DNA from: Methanobacteriota archaeon
Lineage (GTDB): Archaea; Thermoplasmatota; Thermoplasmata; Methanomassiliicoccales; Methanomassiliicoccaceae
Direction of reading: 5' to 3'
Length of the DNA: 36,150 nt
Assembly (NCBI GenBank): GCA_012519255.1
Contig: JAAYQQ010000016.1
Location: 1-36,150 of the forward strand
In this document: piece after piece, positions 6,714 to 14,960 of the stretch
Numbering within the stretch: the first letter of the stretch is position 1
Layout: every line of letters begins with the position of its first letter
Made by a program: the position numbers and the translations under genes
The notes under the pieces: model-generated
What the model saw: only the letters and a program-made list of their open reading frames with translations
Databases searched by the model: none
What the model was told of the DNA's origin: nothing

Positions 6714-7775
6714 GTGAAGGTAAAGACCCGTAAAGTCAAGAAGAGCAGAATCGACGAGGTCGACTTTGACCATCTGAAATTTGGAGAGATGTTCTCCGAT
6801 CACATGTTCAGGATGGATTACACTGATGGGAAGTGGCTTGAACCTGAGATAGTTCCCTTTGGACCAATTGAGGTACTACCGTCCTTGAGCACCTTGCACT
6901 ACGGGCAAACAGTCTTCGAAGGTCTCAAGGCCTTCCGTTCCCGCGATGGCGGGATCAACATCTTCAGGCCGGACAAGCACGCTGAGAGAATGATGCATTC
7001 TTGTGAACGTGTGTGCATACCTCAAGTGGGCAAGGACATATTCGTGGATGCGGTGGAAGAGCTAGTCCGACTTGACCAGGCATGGGTACCCTCCGCACGG
7101 GGCACGGCCCTATACATCCGCCCCCTTGCTCTTGCCATGGAGTCATATATCGGAGTGAGGGTTGCTGAATCATATTCATTCTTTATCATGACCTCTCCGG
7201 TGGCTGCCTACTTCAAGGAAGGCCTCAACCCGGTCAAGCTTATGACCTCGGGTGAGTTCGTCAGGTCTTGTCCAGGGGGGCTAGGGGAGGCCAAGACTGC
7301 GGCCAACTATGCCGCATCACTCTTCCCGGCATATGATGCCAATCGTAGAGGATATGCTCAGGTCATATGGCTGGATGCTCTGGAGGGCAAGTATGTTGAC
7401 GAAGTAGGCACAATGAACATTTGCTTCGTCAAGGATGACACGCTGATCACCCCATCGCTGGAGGGAACCATACTTCCAGGCATCACACGAGACAGTGTCT
7501 TGCAGCTGGCCCGTCACTGGGGCATGAAGGTGGAGGAACGTCGCATCTCCATAGATGAGGTTATGGCTTCCATAAAGGATGGAAGTATGACCGAAGCATT
7601 TGGCACCGGAACGGCTGCAGTAATTTCGCCGATTGGGGAGATATATCACAAGGGCGAGACTGCAATCATAAACGATGGCCGCATCGGTCCAGTGTCTCAA
7701 AAGCTGTACGACACTATCACTGGCATCCAGTATGGTGAGATCCCTGACCCATTTGGGTGGATCCACACCGTCTGA
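6714..7775 (+). CDS. ilvE: Branched-chain amino acid aminotransferase
   Basis: PLP enzyme of fold class IV that interconverts Val, Leu and Ile with their 2-oxo acids, the last step of branched-chain amino acid synthesis. The 353-aa protein has LHYGQTVFEGLKAF (61-74), the family substrate loop; RPLALAMESYIGV; GGLGEAKTAANYAASL, where K194 should be the Schiff-base lysine; DEVGTMN; and GTGTAAVISP binding the PLP phosphate. Length and motifs match the larger bacterial/eukaryotic BCAT type. The start is GTG at 6714; no nearer start precedes the conserved VDFDHLKFG. It appears to be a single-gene transcript, with a TATA box upstream and a T-rich stretch after the stop. Confidence 0.95.
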   Translation: MKVKTRKVKKSRIDEVDFDHLKFGEMFSDHMFRMDYTDGKWLEPEIVPFGPIEVLPSLSTLHYGQTVFEGLKAFRSRDGGINIFRPDKHAERMMHSCERVCIPQVGKDIFVDAVEELVRLDQAWVPSARGTALYIRPLALAMESYIGVRVAESYSFFIMTSPVAAYFKEGLNPVKLMTSGEFVRSCPGGLGEAKTAANYAASLFPAYDANRRGYAQVIWLDALEGKYVDEVGTMNICFVKDDTLITPSLEGTILPGITRDSVLQLARHWGMKVEERRISIDEVMASIKDGSMTEAFGTGTAAVISPIGEIYHKGETAIINDGRIGPVSQKLYDTITGIQYGEIPDPFGWIHTV

Positions 7776-7789
7776 AGCCTAAACCCATT

Positions 7790-7813
7790 CCTCTCTTTCT
7801 CATTTTTTATTTG
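7790..7813 (+). terminator. T-rich terminator after ilvE
   Basis: A pyrimidine-rich stretch with CTCTCTTTCT and a run of six T residues follows 14 nt after the ilvE stop. Archaeal RNA polymerase commonly terminates at such oligo-T tracts. Confidence 0.5.
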
Positions 7814-7851
7814 TTCACTTGAGCTTGAGCGCTCTCCCTCCGTCGGTAAGA

Positions 7852-7898
7852 TTTAATATATAATCCAACATCTACTGTACATTGGATGATACATCCAA
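7852..7898 (+). promoter_or_regulatory. btu/cob operon promoter with inverted-repeat operator
   Basis: TTTAATATATAA (7852-7863) is a strong TATA box. A perfect inverted repeat, TTGGAT-GATAC-ATCCAA, occupies 7882-7898, exactly where transcription should start (about 25 bp after the TATA centre). A further ATCCAA half-site (7863-7868) abuts the TATA box. The same 17-bp design recurs at cobT (19526-19542; 14 of 17 bases identical). A bound protein would cover the initiation site, so repression, presumably by cobalamin status, is inferred. No B12 riboswitch-like leader is evident; the predicted leader is only about 52 nt. Confidence 0.65.
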
Positions 7899-7934
7899 CT
7901 ACGGTCAGCGGTTGCTAGTCGGAGGAACTCAGTT

Positions 7935-9047
7935 ATGGACTCGAATAAGCGTAGGATAGTAGCCATCGCTTTGGTTGCCGTGCTGGTAGTGGCGGCGACG
8001 GCAGTGGTAGTAGTAAGTGGAATGTTGAAGCAAGAACAATTCAGTTCGTCGGTGACAGACGCCGCGGGGAAATACGTTGCCCTGGACAAGCGTCCAGAGA
8101 GAATAGTATCCTGTTCCCCTGCCATCAGTGAGATCGTCTGTGCACTGGGCCTTGGCGACAAGCTAGTGGCGGTGACCGATTATGATGATTATCCTGCCGA
8201 GGCGGCAAAATTAGTGGAAGATAAGCACACCATCGGAGGATACTACACTCCCAGCTTCGAGAAGATCTTAGAATATGAACCCGATCTGGTGCTGGTCAAC
8301 AGTCGCACGGGGCCTCATCAGGAACTCGCTGAACGTCTGTATGATGCCAAGTACACCGTTGTCCAACTGTATCCTCAGGAGAATCTCGAGGAGGTCTACA
8401 AGAGCATTGAGCTGGTCGGTAAGATCGCTGGCAAGACTGACAAAGCTGACGAACTGATCTCATCCATGAAGGCCTCTATTTCGGACGTGGGGTCAAAGGT
8501 GAAGGATTTGGAGAAGCCGAACGTCATGTATGTGACTTATGCCGAGGCCGGTTTCACCAGCGTGTATCTTACCGGCAGTGGGACAGCGGTTGATGAGATC
8601 ATCGCCCTCAGTGGGGGAAAGAACGCCTTCGTTGATCTGGAAGGATGGGTCGCTCCCTCTGATGAAGAGTTCAAGATAAGAGCTAAGTCCATAGATTGCA
8701 TGGTCATCACCAGCATGTACTCCGGTAGCGATGTCGACGACATGAACGCCTATTTCCAGGATGATGACCTCTGGAAGGAGAGCCCCGCGGTGAAGAACAA
8801 TACGATCTTCTATCTCCAGGGACAGGGCGAGAATATCTTCAATCGTCAGTCGGTGAGGATGGTCGATGCGGTCCAGATGATGGCCCAGATGCTGCATCCG
8901 GATGCCTTCGAGACAAAGGTTCCCTACGATGAGACCGGCGCTACCCCGAACGTGATAGGAGACAACTATCTCGATTACCTTACTCTCGAGGCCTCGCCGC
9001 GATCCTCCTCTGGTACGGTGATGGTAGCAGCGTGCCTGCGCGGATAA
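7935..9047 (+). CDS. btuF: Corrinoid ABC transporter substrate-binding protein
   Basis: Extracytoplasmic binding protein that captures cobalamin or related corrinoids and docks on BtuC. Residues 7-29 form one hydrophobic segment. No lipobox cysteine follows, so an uncleaved membrane anchor or simple signal peptide is likely. The mature part has the periplasmic-binding-protein type 2 (helical backbone) pattern: RPERIVSCSPAISEIVCALG, GYYTPSFEKILEYEPDLVLVN, and later LSGGKNAF and TIFYLQGQGENIFNRQSVRM. Siderophore-binding relatives look similar; placement at the head of a cobalamin salvage operon favours corrinoids. The last about 20 residues (SPRSSSGTVMVAACLRG) look unlike the family and may be a species-specific tail or a late frameshift. 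Confidence 0.85.
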   Translation: MDSNKRRIVAIALVAVLVVAATAVVVVSGMLKQEQFSSSVTDAAGKYVALDKRPERIVSCSPAISEIVCALGLGDKLVAVTDYDDYPAEAAKLVEDKHTIGGYYTPSFEKILEYEPDLVLVNSRTGPHQELAERLYDAKYTVVQLYPQENLEEVYKSIELVGKIAGKTDKADELISSMKASISDVGSKVKDLEKPNVMYVTYAEAGFTSVYLTGSGTAVDEIIALSGGKNAFVDLEGWVAPSDEEFKIRAKSIDCMVITSMYSGSDVDDMNAYFQDDDLWKESPAVKNNTIFYLQGQGENIFNRQSVRMVDAVQMMAQMLHPDAFETKVPYDETGATPNVIGDNYLDYLTLEASPRSSSGTVMVAACLRG

Positions 9048-9065
9048 GGTCTCTGGGGTGTGAGA

Positions 9066-10115
9066 ATGATGGACGGTTCGATGGTGAACAAGACTCGGGC
9101 TAAACTATTTCTTGTCCTGGCCATCGGCCTCCTGACTCTTTTTTTCCTTTTGGTGGTCTCCTGGTCACTAGGGGCAGTGGACATCGCGTTCTCTGATACT
9201 CTTGGTTACGTATGGAATATTATAGTTAATTTTGGACCGATGCCTGCTCACGCGGGGGAGCAGATCATATGGTCCAGAATGGTCCGCTCAGTGGCAGTTA
9301 TTGGAGTGGGCATTGGCCTCTCGGTCTCCGGCGTGGTCATGCAGGCTCTTATCCGGAACCCATTGGTTGACCCCTACGTAACTGGAATATCATCCGGCGC
9401 TGCCCTGGGTGCCACACTTTCCCTACTGGCCGGTGTATCGCTGGTGCAGGTCGCAGAATATACCACCCCGCTGGCCGCGTTCATAGGGGCGCTTATCACT
9501 TTCTTCATCACCATGGCCCTGGCCGAGGCCTCAGGGGGGCGACCAGTGAGCTATATCCTCAGTGGGATAATTATAGGCATTGCGATCTCCTCCTTTACCA
9601 CAATTCTTATTGTCTTCAGTGAGGATAATCGCCTGCATGGGGCAATGTTCTGGCTGTTCGGCTCGTTCGCCTACATGTCCTGGACCAAGGCCCTGCTTAT
9701 CATCATTCCCGTCTTGATACTATGCAGCATAATCCTTCTCTATGCTCGTGAACTCAACGTAATATTACTTGGAGATGAGAATGCCAGGAATCTTGGGTTG
9801 AACGTCAAGGTGTTCAAACGAATATCCGTGTTGGTAGTGTCGGTGCTCACTGCCGTCTCGGTCGCGTTCTGCGGCATCATCGCATTCCTTGGCCTCATTA
9901 TCCCGCACACTGCTCGCATGATCGTCGGTGGCGACCATCGCCTCCTCATCCCTACATCCATGGTGATGGGCCCCATCGTCCTGCTTGCGGCGGATATATT
10001 TGCCAGGATCATCATACGTCCGGTTGAATTGCCAATAGGCGCCATCATCTCACTCGTGGGCGCTCCGTTCTTCATTTATTTAATGATCCGAAGGGGGAAG
10101 GAATATGGAGTATGA
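9066..10115 (+). CDS. btuC: Corrinoid ABC transporter permease (FecCD/BtuC family)
   Basis: Inner component of the cobalamin importer; pairs with BtuD and receives substrate from BtuF. The protein is almost entirely hydrophobic with roughly ten membrane segments. It carries the FecCD signature GVVMQALIRNPLVDPYVTGIS followed by SGAALGA, and GIIAFLGLIIPHTARMIVG, the loop that contacts the ATPase. Length about 350 aa is normal. ATG at 9066 is preferred; GTG at 9060 and ATG at 9069 are alternatives in the same frame, with GGGGTG just upstream. It overlaps btuD by 11 bp, so the two are probably translationally coupled. Confidence 0.92.
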   Translation: MMDGSMVNKTRAKLFLVLAIGLLTLFFLLVVSWSLGAVDIAFSDTLGYVWNIIVNFGPMPAHAGEQIIWSRMVRSVAVIGVGIGLSVSGVVMQALIRNPLVDPYVTGISSGAALGATLSLLAGVSLVQVAEYTTPLAAFIGALITFFITMALAEASGGRPVSYILSGIIIGIAISSFTTILIVFSEDNRLHGAMFWLFGSFAYMSWTKALLIIIPVLILCSIILLYARELNVILLGDENARNLGLNVKVFKRISVLVVSVLTAVSVAFCGIIAFLGLIIPHTARMIVGGDHRLLIPTSMVMGPIVLLAADIFARIIIRPVELPIGAIISLVGAPFFIYLMIRRGKEYGV

Positions 10116-10905
10116 TCCAAAGGTCTCTCTAATTATCGAAGGGGTTCGTTTTGCATACAATGGCACGGATATTCTAGATGGCGTGGAGTTCGAAGGCCAG
10201 CATGGTGAGCTCATTGGACTGATCGGTCCCAATGGATCGGGGAAGAGCACACTGCTTCGCTTAATGAATGGGGTGCTCAAACCAAAGGTCGGAACGATCA
10301 TGATGGAAGGGCGTTCCATTGATACGATGAAGATCGATGAGATTGCCCGCATCTGCGCCAACGTCCCCACCGAGTTCTCTGAGGAATTCAATCTATCCGT
10401 TCAGGATCTGATATCCCTGGGGCGCTATCCGTTTGCCAAGGGACTGTGGTGGGATGACCATGAGGACGAGGAGATGGTGATGGATGCGATGAGGAAGTTC
10501 AACGTCTATCATCTCCGTGACCGTCGTTTCTCTGAGCTATCCTCTGGAGAGGGGCAGCGCGTCCTTCTGGCCAAGGCGGTGGTGCAGTGCCCCCGAGTCA
10601 TGTTGGTGGATGAGCCATCGGCCCATCTGGATCTTAGATATAAGCTGGAGGTTATGGAACATCTCCGTGATCTGCTCGGCGACAAGGTCACTATTGTCAT
10701 TGCCTCACATGACCTCAATCTTCTAGCCAAGTATTGCGATAAGGTAATGATATTATCTGAGGGACGGATTGTGGCGATCGGAACGCCTGAAGAAGTGATC
10801 ACTCCAGAGGTGGTAGAGCAGGTTTACGGCGTTGAGGTGGCGGTTCTGAAGGATGGAAATGACATATTCACCATCCCCAGGCGCACCAGGAGGAAGGAGA
10901 AATGA
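10105..10905 (+). CDS. btuD: Corrinoid ABC transporter ATP-binding protein
   Basis: ATPase of the BtuCDF importer. Walker A is GPNGSGKST (41-49), the Q-loop region is around 88-93, the signature is LSSGEGQR (145-152) instead of the common LSGGQ, Walker B is VMLVDE (165-170), and the switch histidine is in ASHDLNLL. The 266-aa length is usual for FepC/BtuD-type proteins. The altered signature is within natural variation for this family. Its ATG lies inside btuC, and its end overlaps cobD as ATGA. Confidence 0.92.
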   Translation: MEYDPKVSLIIEGVRFAYNGTDILDGVEFEGQHGELIGLIGPNGSGKSTLLRLMNGVLKPKVGTIMMEGRSIDTMKIDEIARICANVPTEFSEEFNLSVQDLISLGRYPFAKGLWWDDHEDEEMVMDAMRKFNVYHLRDRRFSELSSGEGQRVLLAKAVVQCPRVMLVDEPSAHLDLRYKLEVMEHLRDLLGDKVTIVIASHDLNLLAKYCDKVMILSEGRIVAIGTPEEVITPEVVEQVYGVEVAVLKDGNDIFTIPRRTRRKEK

Positions 10906-12023
10906 TCGAACAGAAGGTCCGTCCAGAGGTTCGGCCGATGGCTCGCCCCCGCCATGGGGGGGACGTCTGGCACTATGATGGTATAAAAGATTACAGTTCC
11001 AACGTCAACCCTCTTGGGGCGCCGCCTAGATTGGAAGAATACATTATGGAGGCTGCTCGGGACCTTCACAACTATCCCGATGATACCTCCTCCCAGCTCA
11101 GGGAGGCGATTGCCCGTCGTTATGATGTCGGAGCGGAGAACGTCATTGTCGGTGCCGGTTCTGCCGAGCTGATCCGTCTATTCCCCGAGGTCTTTGTTTC
11201 TCCGCGTGACCGGGTCATCATTCCGTGTCCTACATTTTCCGAATACAGCTTCGCCTGCCAGCTGATGGGCGCCCGTATTATCGAATATCCGTTGCCATTC
11301 GATAATGACTTCTCACTTGATGTGGCCGAGCTGATGGCTCGCCTGGATGGGGTCAAGGCTGTTTATGTATGCAATCCAAACAATCCTACCAGCCGCATGG
11401 TCGGCCGGAGAGACCTCCTTGATCTGGTGCAGGAGGCCGAGAGGAAAGGCACGCTAGTCTTCCTCGATGAGACGCTGCTTGAGCTATCTTCTCGTTCAGA
11501 TGAACTCTCTCTTGTCCCCGAGGTAGAAGGGCAGGATAATCTATTCATCATCCGTTCTTTCACCAAGGCCTTTGCGATGCCAGGGATCAGGGTGGGCTAT
11601 GGTCTGGGTTCCAGGGAGATGATACGCTTCCTTGAGGCCGGGCGGCTCACTTGGAATCTCGGCACCATTGAGCAGCGGGTGGCCACACGACTTATGGAGA
11701 ACGAGCAGGAGCACGTTGCCAGGGCGGTGCGTCTGCTGGAGAAGGAAAAGGGACGCATGCAGGTTGGTGTGGAAAAGCATCTTGGACCTGTACCGTCCCC
11801 TCATTCTTACTTTTTCTTCGCCCCTCTTGGTGATCTGGGCGTCTCCTCATCCCAGTTCCGTACCGCCATGCTTCGCCACGACGTGCTGGTGCGTGACTGC
11901 TCCTCCTTTGGGGAACGCTGTGAGGGGTACTCTCGCTTCTGCGTGAAAACTCCAGAAAAGGATGATGAATTCCTTGTCGCGCTTGGTCTCGCCGTCGAGG
12001 AGATAAGGGAAGGGCGGCATTGA
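10902..12023 (+). CDS. cobD: L-threonine-O-3-phosphate decarboxylase-like aminotransferase
   Basis: PLP enzyme of fold type I. In cobalamin synthesis it decarboxylates threonine phosphate to (R)-1-amino-2-propanol O-2-phosphate, the linker attached by CbiB. The 373-aa protein has DYSSNVNPLGAP near the N-terminus (the SxNxNPLG feature of CobD rather than HisC), VCNPNNPTSR, FLDET (D189, pyridine-N partner), and RSFTKAFAMPGIRVGY with K222 as the PLP lysine. HisC is the close relative, but a separate hisC is present at 32113-33159 and the neighbours are btuD and cbiB, which decides for CobD. Starts as ATGA within the btuD stop. Confidence 0.9.
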   Translation: MIEQKVRPEVRPMARPRHGGDVWHYDGIKDYSSNVNPLGAPPRLEEYIMEAARDLHNYPDDTSSQLREAIARRYDVGAENVIVGAGSAELIRLFPEVFVSPRDRVIIPCPTFSEYSFACQLMGARIIEYPLPFDNDFSLDVAELMARLDGVKAVYVCNPNNPTSRMVGRRDLLDLVQEAERKGTLVFLDETLLELSSRSDELSLVPEVEGQDNLFIIRSFTKAFAMPGIRVGYGLGSREMIRFLEAGRLTWNLGTIEQRVATRLMENEQEHVARAVRLLEKEKGRMQVGVEKHLGPVPSPHSYFFFAPLGDLGVSSSQFRTAMLRHDVLVRDCSSFGERCEGYSRFCVKTPEKDDEFLVALGLAVEEIREGRH

Positions 12024-12024
12024 T

Positions 12025-13011
12025 TTGGAACTGCTTTACTATGCCCTATTAATTCCCACCCTAGCACTGCTGATCGATCTTACGTTGGGTGAGCCCCCCA
12101 ATCGCTTCCACCCTGTGGTATGGATGGGCAAGACCATCGATTTCCTGGACCGCCGGGTGCGAAAGGGGAACCCTCGTCATGAGAAGGCGCTGGGCATACT
12201 TGTCATCCTTCTCCCCATCTTACTTTTCGTCTTCGTCTTCACACTATTTCTGGCGATACTCCGAGATCTGTTTGGAGCATTGGTGTGGGCAATTGCCAGC
12301 GCGATCATTTTCAAGACCATGTTTGCCATCCGCGCATTGGAGACTCACACTGCCCCCATGATTGATGATCTCCAGAAGGGAGACCTGGACGCCGCCAGGG
12401 AAAAGGCTGCCATGGTGGTATCCCGGGATGTTACGCAAATGGATAAGCCCCATCTGATCTCCTGTGCCGCGGAGACGGTCTCGGAGAACCTGGTGGATAG
12501 CGCCCTCTCCCCCATGTTCTTTTTCGGTCTCGCCGGCGTCCCTGGGGCAGTTTTTCTACGCGTGTCGAACACGGCCGATGGTATGGTGGGATATCTTTCC
12601 GATCGCCATCGCCATGTTGGGTGGGCGGCCGCTCGCCTGGATGATTGCGTCCACTATGTGGTAGCACGGCTATCGGTGCCATTCATTCTTCTCTCTCTGG
12701 CCTTGCTGGGTAAGGATTGGCGTAAAGGGTGGAGGGCTGGCCGGAGAGATCATCGGCAGACTTCCAGTCCCAATAAGGGCTGGCCCATGGCCACCGTGGC
12801 TGGTGGTCTGGGGGTGAAGTTTGAAAAGGCTGGACACTACAGCATGGGGGAAGGGGATCTATCCTCCGACCCCATGGTTATTGGAGACACCATCAAGGTG
12901 ATGAAGCTGACCGCAGTCCTATTCTTTGCATTGGTGCTGCTCCCTTTATTTATGCTCATGGGCATCCATGTCCAGCTGTCCCTTGAGGGTTTGCTGTTCG
13001 GTCTGATATAA
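12025..13011 (+). CDS. cbiB: Adenosylcobinamide-phosphate synthase
   Basis: Integral membrane enzyme joining aminopropanol phosphate to adenosylcobyric acid to give adenosylcobinamide phosphate. The 328-aa protein has LIDLTLGEPPNRFHPVVWMG at the N-terminus, the amphipathic HISCAAETVSENLVDSALSP, FLRVSNTADGMVGY with conserved Asn-Thr-x-Asp-x-Met, and GWPMATVAGGLGV. These are the standard CbiB motifs. At least four hydrophobic helices are visible. The start is TTG at 12025, one base after the cobD stop; no ATG precedes the conserved region. GGGCGG about 5-6 nt upstream is the likely ribosome site. Works with the neighbouring CobD product. Confidence 0.92.
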   Translation: MELLYYALLIPTLALLIDLTLGEPPNRFHPVVWMGKTIDFLDRRVRKGNPRHEKALGILVILLPILLFVFVFTLFLAILRDLFGALVWAIASAIIFKTMFAIRALETHTAPMIDDLQKGDLDAAREKAAMVVSRDVTQMDKPHLISCAAETVSENLVDSALSPMFFFGLAGVPGAVFLRVSNTADGMVGYLSDRHRHVGWAAARLDDCVHYVVARLSVPFILLSLALLGKDWRKGWRAGRRDHRQTSSPNKGWPMATVAGGLGVKFEKAGHYSMGEGDLSSDPMVIGDTIKVMKLTAVLFFALVLLPLFMLMGIHVQLSLEGLLFGLI

Positions 13012-13020
13012 GGTGATAGG

Positions 13021-14172
13021 TTGAATGAGTTCGATGTCAAGGTCCGTATTGAGGATAATGGGAAAAGACCGGTAGCGATCATGACGCTGCCGGGACGGTA
13101 CAGGTTGCTCAGCTCCACCATTATGGGAGGGGGCTTTACCGAGACAGACACGGTGTTCTTCTACGAGGTGTCTCTTGGATATGACAACTCCTATCCAGAA
13201 GAGGATATGGAAAGGGTCCGTCGAAAGTTCGGTCTTCCGGATGATGCAGTTGGTTTCATGACTGCGGCGGATGTCCGCCGGGTCATTACCACCCGGAAGG
13301 AGGAGGTCAACGGGAAACAAGCCATCGCCGTCGCCACCGCCGGCGTGACCAATGCCGTCTATGCTGGAGAGCGCCTTCCCCAGGAACTTATTGATACCCT
13401 TCCTGCACACCAGCCGCCATCCCCCGGCACGATCAACGTTCTTGCGGTCACTGACACTCCCCTGTACGATTGCGGTCTTGCCAATGCATTTATCACCATC
13501 ACCGAAGCCAAGACCGCCGCCCTTATGGACACCGGTGTGGAGGGAACAGGTACCACCAGCGATGCTGTTTCGGTGGCCTGCCCCAGAGGCGGAGGCAGCA
13601 AGTATGCTGGCACGGCCTCGGATATAGGTGTTGCCATGGCCAGGGCGGTGCGTTCAGCCGTGGCCGAGTCGATACGGAAATGGAACAATGGTAAGAAGGC
13701 GAAGGATTTCCTCACCCGGCTGGATGAGATGGGGGTAGGGGAAGAAGAGATGTGGGGGGCGGCCCGGAAGCTGTACGTGCCGGATCCTACCTGGGAAGAG
13801 GAAATGATCCATGAACGATTCTGCAGACACCTCGCGGTCCTGCGCAAGGATGTCAACGTCAACGCCATGATCTTCGCTGCCATCAACATGGAGGATATGG
13901 GCAAGCAGGACGCCATGTATGGGCTGGATGGGGGGAGGTTCATGGAAGATCCTGTACATCTGGTAGCGGATGAGATGTTGGGTATGGCCCTTTCCCAATA
14001 TATCGCCGGGACCAAGGGTATGTTCGAATACGTCCGCTATGATAAGAAGAAGCCCGGCGTGCTGGGCGTGTTGGGGCCTTTCCTTGATGACATTGTAGCC
14101 TCTCTAATTGGAGGAATCATGTCGCGCATATACACCGAGCTGCTGGAGGGAGAGGATAAATTAGTTTCTTAG
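13021..14172 (+). CDS. cbiZ: CbiZ-CobZ fusion: adenosylcobinamide amidohydrolase plus α-ribazole-phosphate phosphatase
   Basis: Two domains in 383 aa. Residues about 1-225 match CbiZ, which hydrolyses non-native (adenosyl)cobinamides or pseudo-B12 to cobyric acid for salvage: VATAGVTNAVYAG, TINVLAVTDTPLYDCGLANAF, TEAKTAAL and SVACPRGG. Residues about 230-383 match CobZ, a PgpA-like phosphatase shown in Methanosarcina mazei to replace CobC: MFAAINMEDMG-like helix, then DPVHLVADEMLGMAL and PFLDDIVASLIGGIM. The second domain would dephosphorylate α-ribazole phosphate or the cobalamin phosphate after CobS. The combination puts the salvage entry and a late step in one chain. TTG start at 13021 has a good ribosome site (AGGTGATAGG). 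It lies 9 nt after cbiB. Confidence 0.85.
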   Translation: MNEFDVKVRIEDNGKRPVAIMTLPGRYRLLSSTIMGGGFTETDTVFFYEVSLGYDNSYPEEDMERVRRKFGLPDDAVGFMTAADVRRVITTRKEEVNGKQAIAVATAGVTNAVYAGERLPQELIDTLPAHQPPSPGTINVLAVTDTPLYDCGLANAFITITEAKTAALMDTGVEGTGTTSDAVSVACPRGGGSKYAGTASDIGVAMARAVRSAVAESIRKWNNGKKAKDFLTRLDEMGVGEEEMWGAARKLYVPDPTWEEEMIHERFCRHLAVLRKDVNVNAMIFAAINMEDMGKQDAMYGLDGGRFMEDPVHLVADEMLGMALSQYIAGTKGMFEYVRYDKKKPGVLGVLGPFLDDIVASLIGGIMSRIYTELLEGEDKLVS

Positions 14173-14177
14173 GCGTC

Positions 14178-14960
14178 CTGAAGGCGCAGCTGTCATTATT
14201 TACGGTAATTCCTGTCCACATTTCGGGTGAGGATGTCAACGAACTTTCCCGTCACTTTTGGACGGTGCCGTTTGTTGGCCTACTCTACGGCATCGTGGCC
14301 GGCAGCCTACTCCTCCTCATCGGATTGCTGGATCCCCTGGTGAGCGCGGTCATCACCCTATTTGCCATCCACGGGCTCAATCGTTTTCTACACTTCGATG
14401 GTCTCATCGATCTAGGCGACGGCCTCATCGCCACTGGGCCGCACGAGAAGCGAATGGCTGCCATGAAGGATACCCGTGTGGGGGCTGGAGGGGTCGGCTT
14501 TGGCCTACTATTCTCTATTCTTCTCATAGCTGCCCTGGCCTTTGTCGTCACGGGTGCCCCTTCTGCTGCCATGGTTTTCTTCCTTCCGTTGGCCATGGAG
14601 GTACTGGCTAAAAATTCCATGATCACCGCGGCCGCGGTGGGAAGGCCAAGAGAAGGAATGGGCAGCCCATTCGTAAGTAACACTCCGCCAGGTCATGCAT
14701 TATTATCTGCAATACTGTCATTTGTTATTCTCTTACCAGTTCTGACTTATCTAACAGCATGGGAGCCATGCATGGCATTGTTCGTTGCTCTGCTGGTACT
14801 GGCAAGCTCCGTGACCGGAATAGTTGTGGCTGCACAGGCGAAAAAGAGTTTCGGCTACGTGAACGGGGACGTCCTGGGAGCGACCAACGAACTGGCCAAG
14901 CCCGTGGTGCTGCTGATCGGCATGGTGGGGGTGTTACTGTACCTGTCGATGTTCTCCTGA
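14178..14960 (+). CDS. cobS: Cobalamin 5'-phosphate synthase, without a canonical start codon
   Basis: Integral membrane enzyme joining adenosylcobinamide-GDP with α-ribazole (phosphate). HFDGLIDLGDGL is the CobS catalytic Asp-rich motif, followed by MAAMKDTRVGAGGVGFG and GDVLGATNEL near the end, with about six hydrophobic helices. Family homology clearly begins upstream of the first GTG (14265): codons 14175-14264 encode VLKAQLSLFTVIPV then RHFWTVP, the typical CobS N-terminus. In that stretch there is no ATG, GTG or TTG. CTG at 14178 gives a family-like N-terminus and is used here. ATT at 14160, 9 nt after a GGAGGG, is another option. A sequence error is also possible. Confidence 0.85.
   Translation: MKAQLSLFTVIPVHISGEDVNELSRHFWTVPFVGLLYGIVAGSLLLLIGLLDPLVSAVITLFAIHGLNRFLHFDGLIDLGDGLIATGPHEKRMAAMKDTRVGAGGVGFGLLFSILLIAALAFVVTGAPSAAMVFFLPLAMEVLAKNSMITAAAVGRPREGMGSPFVSNTPPGHALLSAILSFVILLPVLTYLTAWEPCMALFVALLVLASSVTGIVVAAQAKKSFGYVNGDVLGATNELAKPVVLLIGMVGVLLYLSMFS

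Noticed and set aside
7899-7934. Cobalamin riboswitch in the btuF leader
   Set aside because: The predicted leader is about 52 nt, far too short for a B12 riboswitch, and no B12-box-like sequence was seen there.
14759-14944. ATG at 14759 or 14768 as the start of cobY
   Set aside because: It would force a 190-200 bp overlap with cobS and add about 60 residues with no resemblance to CobY or any domain.
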